Assembly (NCBI GenBank): GCA_934371915.1
Contig: CAKROE010000043.1
Span: forward strand, 1-19,588
DNA length: 19,588 nucleotides
Source of the DNA: an uncultured Blautia sp.
GTDB lineage: Bacteria; Bacillota; Clostridia; Lachnospirales; Lachnospiraceae
Reading direction: 5' to 3'
Shown here one piece after another: positions 1-8,484 of this stretch; position 1 is the stretch's first letter, and every line of letters starts with the position of its first letter. The notes beneath the pieces are model-generated. The model worked only from the letters and a program-made list of their open reading frames with translations, was not told where the DNA came from and ran no database searches. The position numbers were made by a program, and so were the translations under genes.

Positions 1-458
1 GCATCGGCAGGGTACAGGACAGAGAAATCACGGTCAGCTATCCGAAGAAAATAGAATTTGAGGATGCATCTGTAGATGTGGCAGCAGGTACCGTAAATCT
101 GGATGATGATTTTTATGCAAAAAAACTGGAGGTATCTGTAGCAGCAGGAGAATTTTTAAATGATGGTGCAGTTACAGCAGAAAAAGCAGATATTACCGTA
201 GGTACGGGAAATGTTGATCTGGAGAATCTGAACGTGCAGGATCTGGAAGCAGACTGTGGAATCGGAAACATCGATCTTGACATCAATGGGAAAGAATCAG
301 ATTATGACTATGAAATCTCGTGTTCCGCAGGTGCGGTAGATATCGGTGACAGTTCATACAGTGGTATCGGACATGAGAAAAAAATCAGTAACCCCGGAGC
401 ATCCGGAAAGATGAATCTTGACTGTGGTGTGGGAAACATCACTGTAGATTTTGAGTAA
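1..458 (+). CDS. DUF4097-type putative adhesin, 3' part (5' end outside window)
   Basis: The reading frame is open from the first full codon at base 3 to TAA at 456-458, so this is the C-terminal part of a longer protein; an internal GTG at 78 should not be taken as the start. The visible 150 or so residues are short beta-strand repeats with Gly/Asn turns, such as VAAGTVNLDD, VAAGEFLNDG, VGTGNVDLENL and CGVGNITVDFE. This is the pattern of the DUF4097 (beta-solenoid-like, putative adhesin) family. No catalytic motif is visible. The next gene encodes a PspC protein, and in Lachnospiraceae-type genomes DUF4097 and PspC genes often sit together with PadR-type regulators and DUF1700 proteins, so an envelope-associated role is likely. 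The exact function is unknown. Confidence 0.75.
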   Translation, partial: IGRVQDREITVSYPKKIEFEDASVDVAAGTVNLDDDFYAKKLEVSVAAGEFLNDGAVTAEKADITVGTGNVDLENLNVQDLEADCGIGNIDLDINGKESDYDYEISCSAGAVDIGDSSYSGIGHEKKISNPGASGKMNLDCGVGNITVDFE

Positions 459-504
459 TGATAAGAACAACGAAATTAAACTTTTTAGAAAGAAGGATTT
501 TACT

Positions 505-690
505 ATGAGGAATAAACGACTTTACAAATCATCTGTTAATTACATGCTCTGCGGTGTCTGCGGCGGCATTGCAGAATACTTCGACATCGATCCGACACTG
601 GTGCGTCTTGCATGGGTGATCCTGACCTGCTTCGGTGGTGCGGGAATCTGGGCATACATCATTGCGGCGATCATTATTCCAAAAGGCTGA
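505..690 (+). CDS. PspC domain-containing small membrane protein
   Basis: This 61-residue protein is nearly all PspC domain. It begins with a basic MRNKRLYKS segment, continues with the typical GVCGGIAEYFDIDPTLVRL motif (about residues 16-34), and ends in one hydrophobic helix (about 36-58) with a PKG tail. PspC proteins are inner-membrane components linked to envelope-stress responses. A longer frame opens at a TTG at 451 inside the preceding gene, but ATG 505 is preferred because AGAAGG lies 8 bases upstream and the domain starts right after it. It lies 46 bases after the DUF4097 gene on the same strand, probably in one operon. Confidence 0.85.
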   Translation: MRNKRLYKSSVNYMLCGVCGGIAEYFDIDPTLVRLAWVILTCFGGAGIWAYIIAAIIIPKG

Positions 691-697
691 TAAAGGC

Positions 698-727
698 GTA
701 TATTTTTCTGAAAAAATGTCCATACTC
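698..727 (+). promoter_or_regulatory. Sigma-G-type promoter for the SASP gene
   Basis: GTATA at 698-702 fits the sigma-G -35 pattern GHATR. CATACTC at 721-727 matches the -10 pattern CATWHTA except for its last base. The spacer (703-720) is exactly 18 bases. The expected start of transcription, near 734, lies just ahead of the AAGGAG ribosome site at 742-747. Finding this promoter directly before a SASP-like gene supports both calls. It is a pattern match only. Confidence 0.65.
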
Positions 728-757
728 TGAGAAATGAAGAAAAGGAGTGGTTGGGAC

Positions 758-952
758 ATGAATAAAGAAAAAGAAGTGGAATCCTATCTTAAGAATGAAC
801 TTCCGGAAGAAGAAAAGCTGAAATATGAGATCGCGCAGGAACTGGGAGTGCTGGACAAAGTACTGGAAGGCGGATGGAAAAGTCTCTCGGCAAAAGAGAC
901 CGGCAGGATCGGCGGACTCGTGGCAAGTAAACGTAAAGAAAATGAAAGATAG
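758..952 (+). CDS. Small acid-soluble spore protein, alpha/beta-type (divergent)
   Basis: This 64-residue protein has the two conserved blocks of alpha/beta SASPs. KYEIAQELGV (about residues 24-33) resembles the KYEIASEFGV block, where the GPR protease cuts after Glu. GRIGGLVASKRK (about 49-60) resembles the GSVGGEITKRLV block. SASPs coat DNA in the forespore core, shield it from UV and heat, and are degraded at germination. The segment between the blocks, LDKVLEGGWKSLSAKE, differs from Bacillus SspA/SspB. ATG 758 is chosen because GGAG lies 10 bases upstream; an in-frame ATG at 734 has no such site. The sigma-G-like promoter upstream fits forespore expression. The family call is good; no specific ssp letter can be given. 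Confidence 0.8.
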   Translation: MNKEKEVESYLKNELPEEEKLKYEIAQELGVLDKVLEGGWKSLSAKETGRIGGLVASKRKENER

Positions 953-997
953 GACACAGAAAAGTTGCTGTGAACGGAGTGAACAGTAACACAGAAA

Positions 998-1036
998 AAA
1001 CACTGTTCGGATGTTGTTCCGAATGGTGTTTTTTTG
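998..1036 (+). terminator. Rho-independent terminator after the SASP gene
   Basis: The arms at 998-1011 and 1018-1031 pair over 14 bp with two G-U pairs around a 6-base loop, and are followed by a T run to 1035. It ends the SASP transcript before the ABC transporter operon. Confidence 0.85.
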
Positions 1037-1043
1037 TTATAAT
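1014..1043 (+). promoter_or_regulatory. Possible sigma-A promoter for the ABC transporter operon
   Basis: TATAAT at 1038-1043 is a perfect -10. TTGTTC at 1014-1019, 18 bases upstream, is a partial -35. The promoter overlaps the loop, 3' arm and T run of the preceding terminator. The 5' leader before ATG 1117 would be about 65 bases. Confidence 0.5.
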
Positions 1044-1116
1044 AAAAGTGATATACTTCGGATTTATCCGCAGGCAGAAACTTATTATACAGAACAACAG
1101 AAAACAGGAGAAAATT

Positions 1117-1833
1117 ATGGCAGATATGCAGAATGCATATGTACGACTTGATAAGGTATCCAAAATATATAAAATGGGCGAAGTTGAGATCAAAGCAGTA
1201 GACGAGATCAGTTTTGAAATATCAAAAGGAGAATTTGTGGTCATCGTCGGACCGAGTGGTGCGGGCAAAACGACTGTCCTCAATATCCTGGGAGGTATGG
1301 ACACTGCGACGAAGGGAACGGTGCTGGTGGATGGCAAAAATATAGCAGATTACAACAGCCGTCAGCTAACTGCCTATCGCCGGGATGACATCGGATTTGT
1401 GTTTCAGTTTTATAATCTGGTGCCGAACCTTACTGCACTGGAAAATGTAGAACTCGCCATGCAGATCTGTAAGAATCCTCTGGATGCAGGCAAGGTATTG
1501 AGAGAAGTAGGGCTTGAAGACCGTATGGGAAACTTTCCGGCGCAGCTTTCCGGCGGAGAGCAGCAGCGAGTGTCCATCGCACGCGCACTTGCCAAGAATC
1601 CGAAGCTTCTTCTTTGTGATGAACCGACGGGTGCGCTCGATTATCAGACCGGTAAAGCAATATTGAAGCTTTTGCAGGATATGTGCCGTCAGAAAGGGAT
1701 GACTGTAATTGTCATTACACATAATTCGGCACTGACCCCAATGGCTGACCGCGTAATTCATATTAAGAATGGAACGGTTTCCGCGATGAAAATGAACGAG
1801 CATCCTACACCGGTGGAGGAGATCGAATGGTAG
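1117..1833 (+). CDS. ABC transporter ATP-binding protein, MacB/LolD type
   Basis: The 238-residue product has all motifs of an ABC ATPase. They are Walker [10 protein letters not shown] (45-53), Q-loop Gln97 in FVFQFYN, signature LSGGEQQ (144-150), Walker B LLLCDEP (164-170), the D-loop GALD (172-175) and the H-loop His202 in VITHN. The sequence is of the MacB/LolD/FtsE class that works with FtsX-like permeases, using ATP to drive mechanical change in the partner instead of classical transport in many members. ATG 1117 follows CAGGAG by six bases; the frame extends upstream to 970, but that part would run through the terminator hairpin and is not credible coding sequence. The stop overlaps the next gene by 7 bases, so the two are translationally coupled. 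Confidence 0.93.
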   Translation: MADMQNAYVRLDKVSKIYKMGEVEIKAVDEISFEISKGEFVVIVGPSGAGKTTVLNILGGMDTATKGTVLVDGKNIADYNSRQLTAYRRDDIGFVFQFYNLVPNLTALENVELAMQICKNPLDAGKVLREVGLEDRMGNFPAQLSGGEQQRVSIARALAKNPKLLLCDEPTGALDYQTGKAILKLLQDMCRQKGMTVIVITHNSALTPMADRVIHIKNGTVSAMKMNEHPTPVEEIEW

Positions 1834-4800
1834 GAAAGACATCTGGAGCAAGGAAAAGAAAACAGAGAAAAAAAGCACTGCATAAGGATTTTTGGATGGA
1901 AGTTCGCAAGAGCCGGGCGCGATTTATTTCAATCTTCTGTATTGTTGCGCTTGGTGTCGCCTTTTTTTCCGGTATTCAGGCTGCATCTCCGGATATGAGA
2001 TTATCAGGTGATGCTTATTACAATACATCAAAACTGATGGATCTCAAGATCGTCAGTACAATGGGGCTTACGGAGGATGATGTGAAAGCAGTGCAGGAGC
2101 TTTCGGGAGTCGGAAGTGTGGAAGGTGCATATTCTACGGACGTGATCTGTGGAGAAAACGATTCACTGAAAGTCCTTCATGTGGAATCTTTAAATAAAGA
2201 AGTCAATCAGCTTACCCTGACAGAAGGCAGTCTTCCGGAAAAAAGCGGCGAATGTTTTCTGGATTCTACGTTTGCGGCATCGCAGGGATACGAAGTGGGC
2301 AGTAAGCTTGTAATCCGGCAGGAGGGAGATGATGATCTTCTGAAGACGGAAGAGTACACGGTCACAGGTATCGGAAAGAGTCCGCTGTACATTTCTTTTA
2401 ACAGAGGTAATACAACGGTCGGTTCCGGAGAGGTGAATGGATTTGCCTATGTACTTCCGGATGATTTTGACTCGGAGGTTTTTACACAGATTTATGTGCG
2501 TGCACATGAGGTAGAAAAGGTCACCAGCTATACCGATGCATATGAAAATCTGATTGACAAGATTCAGAAAAAAGTAGAGGGGATCGAAGCGGAGCGCTGT
2601 CAGATCCGTTATGATGAGGTCATGGCGGAGGCACAGGACAAGATTTCCGATGCAGAAAAAGAGTTAGAAGACGGTAAGAAGGAAGCTGACGAAAAGCTTG
2701 CCGATGCGAAGAAGAAACTGGGCGATGGCGAAAAAGAGCTGAAAGACGGCGAGAAGAAATATAACGACGGCAAAAAGCAGCTTGAGGATGCCCGAGGAGA
2801 GCTGGAAGACGGTAAAAAACAGCTTGGCGATGCGAAGAAGCAGATCAGTGACGGCAGAAGCCAGATCGCATCTGCGAAAGAAGAAGCGGCAGATGGCAGA
2901 TCACAGCTTGAGGATGCCCAGAAAAAACTGGACGGGGGCTGGAAAAAGTACAATACCGGAAAGACGAAATATGATGAAGGCAAAGCAAAATTTGATGTGG
3001 CTAAGAAGAAGTTCGAGGCAGGCAAACAGAAGATTGCAGATGCAAAAGCGGAGTTAGAGCAGAAGCAGCAGGAGCTGACAGCAGGTATTGCACAGGTAAA
3101 AGCCGGACAGACTACAGTGGATACACAGATCGCACAGCTTAATACCCAGATTCCGCAGCTTGAGATGGGAATCAGTCAGCTGGAAGCTGCTGCCGCCGGA
3201 CTTACCGGGGCGCAGCAGGCAGTGGAGACGGCACAGAGCGCGGTCAGCCAGGCGCAGGATGCAGTAAATGCGGCACAGACCGCTTATGATGAAGTAAAGC
3301 AAAAAGCAGATGCCGGAGATGAAGAAGCGGAGGCGCAGCTTGATGCGCTTGCGCAGAATCTTTCAGAAGCGCAGGCAGCACTTGGAGATGCAAATACAGC
3401 ATTTAAAACCGCACAGGCGACACTTGGTGCATGCCAGCAGGCAGCTGCACAGAAAACAGAGCTTGAGAACAATCTGGCGGCCGCAAACAGTGGACTGGCG
3501 ACACTTCAGGCAAAGAAGACCGAGCTTGAAGGAACACTTGCAACGCTCAATGAAAACCAGAAACAGATCGACAGCGGCCTTGCAACGCTTAATGCGCAGG
3601 AGGAGAAGCTTGCTCCGGCCCAAAAAGAACTTGATGCAAACGAAAAGACGCTTGCTGCCAGCAAAAAGAAGCTGGATGCAAGTCTTAAGAAACTTGAGAG
3701 CAGTCAGAAAAAACTGGATGCAAACCGTGCAAAACTTGATTCTGCGGATGCACAGATTGCAGCAAATGAAGCAAAACTCGATTCCGGCGAAGCGGAGATC
3801 GCAGCAAATGAGAAGAAGCTGACTGACGGCGAAAAAGAAATTAAAGAAAATGAAGAAAAGTTAAAAGATTCCGAACAGAAATTAAAAGATGCCCGCAAGG
3901 AGCTGGCAGACGGAAAGAAAGATTATGAAGACGGCAAAAAGGACGCGCAGGATGAGATCAAAGACGGCCGGCAAAAAATAGACGATGCAAAGAGTGAACT
4001 GAACGAGCTGGAAAAACCGGAGTGGATCATCACAGACCGTAACGGACTTCCGGAGTATTCGGACTATGGAGATAATGCAGACCGAATCAAAAATATCGGT
4101 GAGGTTTTCCCGGTGATCTTTTTCCTGGTCGCTGCGCTGATCAGTCTTACGACCATGACGCGAATGGTCGAAGAACAGAGAACACAGATCGGAACGATGA
4201 AGGCACTGGGCTACAGCAAGATCCATATTGCCTCGAAGTATTTAAGCTATGCATTTCTGGCGACGGCAGGAGGCAGTATTGTCGGTATCCTGATCGGCGA
4301 AAAGATACTGCCGTTTATCATTATCAAAGGATATGGAATGATGTATCACAATGTGGATAAAACACTGCAGATCCATTATGAACTTAAGTATGCACTGACA
4401 GCTTCGGTGGCGGCACTGATCTGTACTGTCGGGGCAACTGTATTTTCATGCTATCGTGCGCTGGCAGAGACACCGGCATCCCTGATGCGACCGCCGGCAC
4501 CAAAAGAAGGCAGGAGAATCCTTCTGGAGCGGATGCCGTTCCTGTGGAAACACCTGAATTTTACATGGAAATCCTCTCTTCGAAACCTGTTCCGCTACAA
4601 GAAACGTCTGTTTATGACAGTTTTCGGAATTGCAGGAAGTATGGCACTGATGATGGTCGGTTACGGAATCCGGGATTCAATTTCTGATATTGTAAAGATT
4701 CAGTATACTGACCTCCAGCATTATGATGCGATGATCATATCGGACGATGATGCGACTGACGCAGAGAAAAAGGAACTGCAAAGCTATCTGGAGAAGAATG

Positions 4801-5696
4801 AAGATCTGGATCATTATACAAATATCCAGCTTACCAAGCTTACCGCGCCGAACGGAAAATCAAATTTAAGTGTGTATGTTTATGTACCGGAAGATCTGGA
4901 AAACTTCAAAAAAGATGTTACTTTACAGAACCGTGTCACGAAGCAGTCTTATGAGTTGCCAAAAGAAGGTGCGGCAGTCAGTGAAAAAACAGCGACACTT
5001 CTCGACTTAAAAGTCGGAGATGAACTGACATTGAAAAAAGAGGACAAAGAATACAAAGTAAAGATTTCCATGATCACCGAAAATTATGCCGGACATTATG
5101 CATACATGTCTTCACAGGTATATGAAGAAATCTTTGGTGAGAAACCGGATTATAGTGACATTGTATTTACGGTAAAGGACAAGTACAAAGATCAGCTTGA
5201 AGAAATCGGACAGAAGATCATGGAATCACCGGCCGTCTTAAGCATCAGTTACACATCAAGCACAGTAGATATGGTAGACCGCATGCTGAGTACGCTGGGA
5301 AGCGTAATCGTAGTACTGATCGTATCCGCCGGAATGCTGGCATTTGTTGTTCTTTATAATCTGAACAATATTAATATTACCGAGAGACAGAGAGAACTTG
5401 CGACACTGAAAGTCCTGGGCTTCTTTGATATGGAAGTTTCGCAGTATGTTCTGAGAGAAAATATTCTTCTCACGATTGCAGGAATCCTTGCAGGATCGGG
5501 ATTTGGTATTCTGCTGCACCGTTATATCATTGTGACGATTGAGGTGGATGCCGTCATGTTCGGACGAAATATCCGGCCCGCCAGCTTTTTATACTGCGCT
5601 GTGCTCACCTGCATTTTCTCGGTGATCATAAACATCTTTATGCACAACAAACTGAAAAAGATCGACATGGTCGAATCACTGAAATCTGTAGAATAA
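1827..5696 (+). CDS. FtsX-family ABC permease with giant extracellular coiled coil
   Basis: The 1289-residue membrane partner of the preceding ATPase starts at ATG 1827 after GGAGGAG. Order of parts: basic cytoplasmic N-terminus; TM1 at about 32-52; MacB-like extracellular part at about 55-260; a coiled coil at about 266-730; first FtsX domain with three helices (about 761-780, 804-825, 855-875), including the MKALGYSK coupling segment; another helix at about 927-945; a second extracellular domain (about 950-1150); and a C-terminal FtsX domain with three helices from 1156, including LATLKVLGF. The coil has unbroken heptads of DGxxxLx type at 300-411 and Lxxxxxx type at 602-706, with Gly497 at its midpoint. 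Members of this family export or act mechanically on envelope substrates; the substrate here is unknown. No terminator is evident after the stop. Confidence 0.92.
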   Translation: MVGKTSGARKRKQRKKALHKDFWMEVRKSRARFISIFCIVALGVAFFSGIQAASPDMRLSGDAYYNTSKLMDLKIVSTMGLTEDDVKAVQELSGVGSVEGAYSTDVICGENDSLKVLHVESLNKEVNQLTLTEGSLPEKSGECFLDSTFAASQGYEVGSKLVIRQEGDDDLLKTEEYTVTGIGKSPLYISFNRGNTTVGSGEVNGFAYVLPDDFDSEVFTQIYVRAHEVEKVTSYTDAYENLIDKIQKKVEGIEAERCQIRYDEVMAEAQDKISDAEKELEDGKKEADEKLADAKKKLGDGEKELKDGEKKYNDGKKQLEDARGELEDGKKQLGDAKKQISDGRSQIASAKEEAADGRSQLEDAQKKLDGGWKKYNTGKTKYDEGKAKFDVAKKKFEAGKQKIADAKAELEQKQQELTAGIAQVKAGQTTVDTQIAQLNTQIPQLEMGISQLEAAAAGLTGAQQAVETAQSAVSQAQDAVNAAQTAYDEVKQKADAGDEEAEAQLDALAQNLSEAQAALGDANTAFKTAQATLGACQQAAAQKTELENNLAAANSGLATLQAKKTELEGTLATLNENQKQIDSGLATLNAQEEKLAPAQKELDANEKTLAASKKKLDASLKKLESSQKKLDANRAKLDSADAQIAANEAKLDSGEAEIAANEKKLTDGEKEIKENEEKLKDSEQKLKDARKELADGKKDYEDGKKDAQDEIKDGRQKIDDAKSELNELEKPEWIITDRNGLPEYSDYGDNADRIKNIGEVFPVIFFLVAALISLTTMTRMVEEQRTQIGTMKALGYSKIHIASKYLSYAFLATAGGSIVGILIGEKILPFIIIKGYGMMYHNVDKTLQIHYELKYALTASVAALICTVGATVFSCYRALAETPASLMRPPAPKEGRRILLERMPFLWKHLNFTWKSSLRNLFRYKKRLFMTVFGIAGSMALMMVGYGIRDSISDIVKIQYTDLQHYDAMIISDDDATDAEKKELQSYLEKNEDLDHYTNIQLTKLTAPNGKSNLSVYVYVPEDLENFKKDVTLQNRVTKQSYELPKEGAAVSEKTATLLDLKVGDELTLKKEDKEYKVKISMITENYAGHYAYMSSQVYEEIFGEKPDYSDIVFTVKDKYKDQLEEIGQKIMESPAVLSISYTSSTVDMVDRMLSTLGSVIVVLIVSAGMLAFVVLYNLNNINITERQRELATLKVLGFFDMEVSQYVLRENILLTIAGILAGSGFGILLHRYIIVTIEVDAVMFGRNIRPASFLYCAVLTCIFSVIINIFMHNKLKKIDMVESLKSVE
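2622..4016 (+). repeat. Heptad-repeat coding region of the permease coiled coil
   Basis: This stretch encodes residues 266-730 of the permease. It is made of degenerate 21-base units encoding DGKKQLE-, DAKKQIS-, LDANRAK- and IAANEKK-like heptads. It is strongly purine-rich on the + strand, which explains several long Ser/Phe-rich antisense frames that are not genes. Similar units could recombine and change the arm length between strains. Confidence 0.85.
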
Positions 5697-5750
5697 GTAT
5701 ACAGATGACTACAAGGAACCCCATAATCTGTGAAAAATATGCAATCCGTC

Positions 5751-5779
5751 TTGACAAGGCGAAAAAATGCAATTACAGT
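5751..5779 (+). promoter_or_regulatory. Sigma-A promoter for valS
   Basis: A perfect TTGACA at 5751-5756 is followed after exactly 17 bases by TACAGT at 5774-5779, a 4 of 6 match to TATAAT. Transcription would start near 5786 and give a leader of only about 30 bases, too short for a T-box riboswitch. Confidence 0.65.
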
Positions 5780-5814
5780 AGATGGGAGATGCTTTTTTTA
5801 ATCAGGAGGACATT

Positions 5815-8469
5815 ATGAGCAAAGAACTTGCAAAGACATATGACCCGAAGGGTCTGGAAGACCGCCTCTATCAGAAATGGATGGATAACGGATACTTCCA
5901 CGCAAAAGTAAATCCAGATAAAAAACCGTTTACCATTGTTATGCCGCCGCCGAACGTAACCGGACAGCTTCATATGGGACATGCACTTGATGAGACCATG
6001 CAGGACATCCTGATCCGTTTCAAGAGAATGCAGGGTTATGAAGCTCTGTGGCAGCCGGGAACCGATCACGCTGCAATCGCAACAGAGGTTAAGGTTATTG
6101 ACAAACTCAAAAAAGAAGGAATCGACAAACACGACATCGGCCGTGAGGAATTCCTGAAACATGCATGGGCATGGAAAGAAGAGTACGGCGGAAAGATCAT
6201 CAACCAGCTCAAGAAGCTTGGTGCATCCGCTGACTGGGAAAGAGAACGTTTTACAATGGATGAAGGCTGCTCCAGGGCTGTACAGGAAGTATTCATCCGT
6301 CTATACGAAAAAGGATTTATCTACAAAGGTTCCAGAATCATCAACTGGTGTCCGGTATGCCAGACTTCTATTTCCGATGCAGAAGTTGAGCATGAGGATC
6401 AGGACGGATTTTTCTGGCACATCAATTATCCGATCGTAGGTGAAGAAGGTCGTTTTGTAGAAATCGCGACTACCCGTCCGGAGACACTTCTCGGAGATAC
6501 TGCGGTTGCAGTAAACCCGGAAGATGAGAGATATAAAGACCTGATCGGCAAGATGCTGAAACTGCCTCTTACTGACCGTGAGATTCCGGTGATCGCTGAC
6601 GAATATGTAGATAAAGAATTCGGAACAGGCTGCGTTAAGATCACACCGGCACATGACCCGAATGACTTCGAAGTAGGCAAACGCCACAATCTTGAAGAAA
6701 TCAACATCCTGAATGATGATGCTACTATCAATTCTCTCGGCGGCAAATACGCAGGCATGGACCGTTATGAGGCACGTAAAGCCATGGTTGCAGATCTGGA
6801 TGCACAGGGTCTTCTTGTGAAAGTCGTTCCGCACAATCACAGCGTCGGTACACATGACCGCTGCGGTACGACCGTAGAACCGATGATCAAACCGCAGTGG
6901 TTTGTACGTATGGACAAGATGGCACAGGCAGCTATGGATGCGCTGAAACCGGGCGAACTGGAATTTGTTCCGCCAAGCTTTGGCAAGACTTATCTGCACT
7001 GGCTTGAAAATATCCGTGACTGGTGTATTTCCCGTCAGCTCTGGTGGGGACACAGAATCCCGGCTTATTACTGCGATGAGTGCGGTGAAGTTGTCGTTGC
7101 AAAAGAAATGCCGGAGAAATGCCCGAAATGCGGATGTACACATCTGCATCAGGATGAGGATACTCTGGACACATGGTTCAGTTCTGCGCTGTGGCCGTTT
7201 TCCACACTTGGATGGCCGGAGAAGACACCGGAACTTGAGTATTTCTATCCGACGGATGTTCTTGTAACAGGCTATGATATCATCTTCTTCTGGGTTATCC
7301 GTATGGTATTCTCAGCACTTGAGCAGACCGGAGAAGTTCCGTTCCATCATGTACTGATCCACGGACTTGTACGTGACTCACAGGGACGTAAGATGAGTAA
7401 ATCTCTCGGAAATGGTATTGATCCTCTGGAAGTTATTGATAAATACGGTGCGGATGCACTGCGTCTGACTCTGATCACAGGTAATGCACCTGGAAATGAC
7501 ATGCGTTTCTACTGGGAGCGTGTAGAGTCCAGCCGTAATTTTGCAAACAAAATCTGGAATGCATCCCGGTTCATTATGATGAATCTGGAAGGCAAGACTG
7601 TAACAGAGCCGGCAGATCTGAATGCTCTTTGCTTTGAAGACAAATGGATTCTTTCCAAACTGAACACTGTGATCCGCGACGTTACAGAAAACATGGACAA
7701 ATATGAGCTTGGAATCGCTGTACAGAAAGTTTATGACTTCCTGTGGGATGAGCTTTGTGACTGGTACATTGAGATGGCGAAGGTCCGTCTCTGGAAAGCA
7801 GACGAAGATCCGAAAGCGGCAAACGATGCTCTCTGGACTTTAAGAACAGCCCTGACTGAAGGTCTGAAACTTCTTCATCCGTATATGCCGTTTATCACAG
7901 AAGAAATCTACTGTACACTTCTTCCGGAAGAAGAATCCATCATGATTTCCGACTGGCCGGTATATCAGGAAGCATGGGCATTCCCGGAAGCCGAAAAAGC
8001 AGTTGAGAGCTTTAAAGAAGCTGTCCGCGGCATCCGTAATACACGTACTGAAATGAACGTACCGATGAACCGCAAGACCAGCCTTCACATTGTCGGAAAA
8101 GATGCTGAGACATGTGCAAGATATGAAGCATGCAAGAAATCCTTTGTGAACCTTGCCTTTGCAAAAGAAATCCTTGTACAGGAAGGCAAAGAAGGCATCG
8201 GTGAGGATGCAGTATCTGTAGTTGTATCCGATGCAGTCGTTTATATGCCGCTTGAAGATCTGGTTGACCGCGAAAAAGAGATGGAACGTCTGAAGAAAGA
8301 ACAGGATCGTCTCACAAAAGAGATCGCAAGATGTCAGGGAATGCTGAACAATCCGAACTTTGTAAACAAAGCTCCGGAAGCAAAAGTAAACGCGGAAAAA
8401 GAAAAACTTCAGAAATATGAAGAAATGATGGAAAAAGTAAATACACAGCTTACACAGATGGACAAATAA
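5815..8469 (+). CDS. valS: Valyl-tRNA synthetase
   Basis: The 884-residue class I enzyme charges tRNA-Val with valine in the cytoplasm. Visible marks are the HIGH-type motif HMGH at 53-56 within PPPNVTGQLHMGHALD, and KMSKS at 526-530. A probable zinc site is made by Cys420, Cys423, Cys436 and Cys439 (CDEC and CPKC pairs). The CP1 editing region includes TTRPETLLGDTAVAVNP. After the anticodon-binding helical domain comes a C-terminal coiled-coil arm from about residue 820, as expected in bacterial ValRS. Length is normal. ATG 5815 is chosen because AGGAGG ends 5 bases upstream; the frame also has an ATG at 5782 with no ribosome site. The gene has its own promoter and lies 15 bases before the LtaS-like gene. 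Confidence 0.98.
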   Translation: MSKELAKTYDPKGLEDRLYQKWMDNGYFHAKVNPDKKPFTIVMPPPNVTGQLHMGHALDETMQDILIRFKRMQGYEALWQPGTDHAAIATEVKVIDKLKKEGIDKHDIGREEFLKHAWAWKEEYGGKIINQLKKLGASADWERERFTMDEGCSRAVQEVFIRLYEKGFIYKGSRIINWCPVCQTSISDAEVEHEDQDGFFWHINYPIVGEEGRFVEIATTRPETLLGDTAVAVNPEDERYKDLIGKMLKLPLTDREIPVIADEYVDKEFGTGCVKITPAHDPNDFEVGKRHNLEEINILNDDATINSLGGKYAGMDRYEARKAMVADLDAQGLLVKVVPHNHSVGTHDRCGTTVEPMIKPQWFVRMDKMAQAAMDALKPGELEFVPPSFGKTYLHWLENIRDWCISRQLWWGHRIPAYYCDECGEVVVAKEMPEKCPKCGCTHLHQDEDTLDTWFSSALWPFSTLGWPEKTPELEYFYPTDVLVTGYDIIFFWVIRMVFSALEQTGEVPFHHVLIHGLVRDSQGRKMSKSLGNGIDPLEVIDKYGADALRLTLITGNAPGNDMRFYWERVESSRNFANKIWNASRFIMMNLEGKTVTEPADLNALCFEDKWILSKLNTVIRDVTENMDKYELGIAVQKVYDFLWDELCDWYIEMAKVRLWKADEDPKAANDALWTLRTALTEGLKLLHPYMPFITEEIYCTLLPEEESIMISDWPVYQEAWAFPEAEKAVESFKEAVRGIRNTRTEMNVPMNRKTSLHIVGKDAETCARYEACKKSFVNLAFAKEILVQEGKEGIGEDAVSVVVSDAVVYMPLEDLVDREKEMERLKKEQDRLTKEIARCQGMLNNPNFVNKAPEAKVNAEKEKLQKYEEMMEKVNTQLTQMDK

Positions 8470-8484
8470 TAAAGGAGCATTTGG

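Noticed and set aside
2609..3025. Long Ser/Phe-rich antisense frames across the permease coil
   Set aside because: They mirror the purine-rich heptad codons of the sense gene, have biased composition and lack ribosome sites.
3310..3822. A 170-codon + strand frame rich in Arg, Lys and Met within the permease
   Set aside because: It is a shifted frame of the heptad repeats; the parent frame is intact from TM1 to the C-terminal FtsX domain.
5701..5731. ACAGAT/ATCTGT inverted repeat after the permease as a terminator
   Set aside because: Only six pairs, a long loop and no T run.
6301..7149. A 282-codon antisense frame inside valS
   Set aside because: valS is complete and motif-bearing on the other strand; the antisense product has no recognisable motif or ribosome site.
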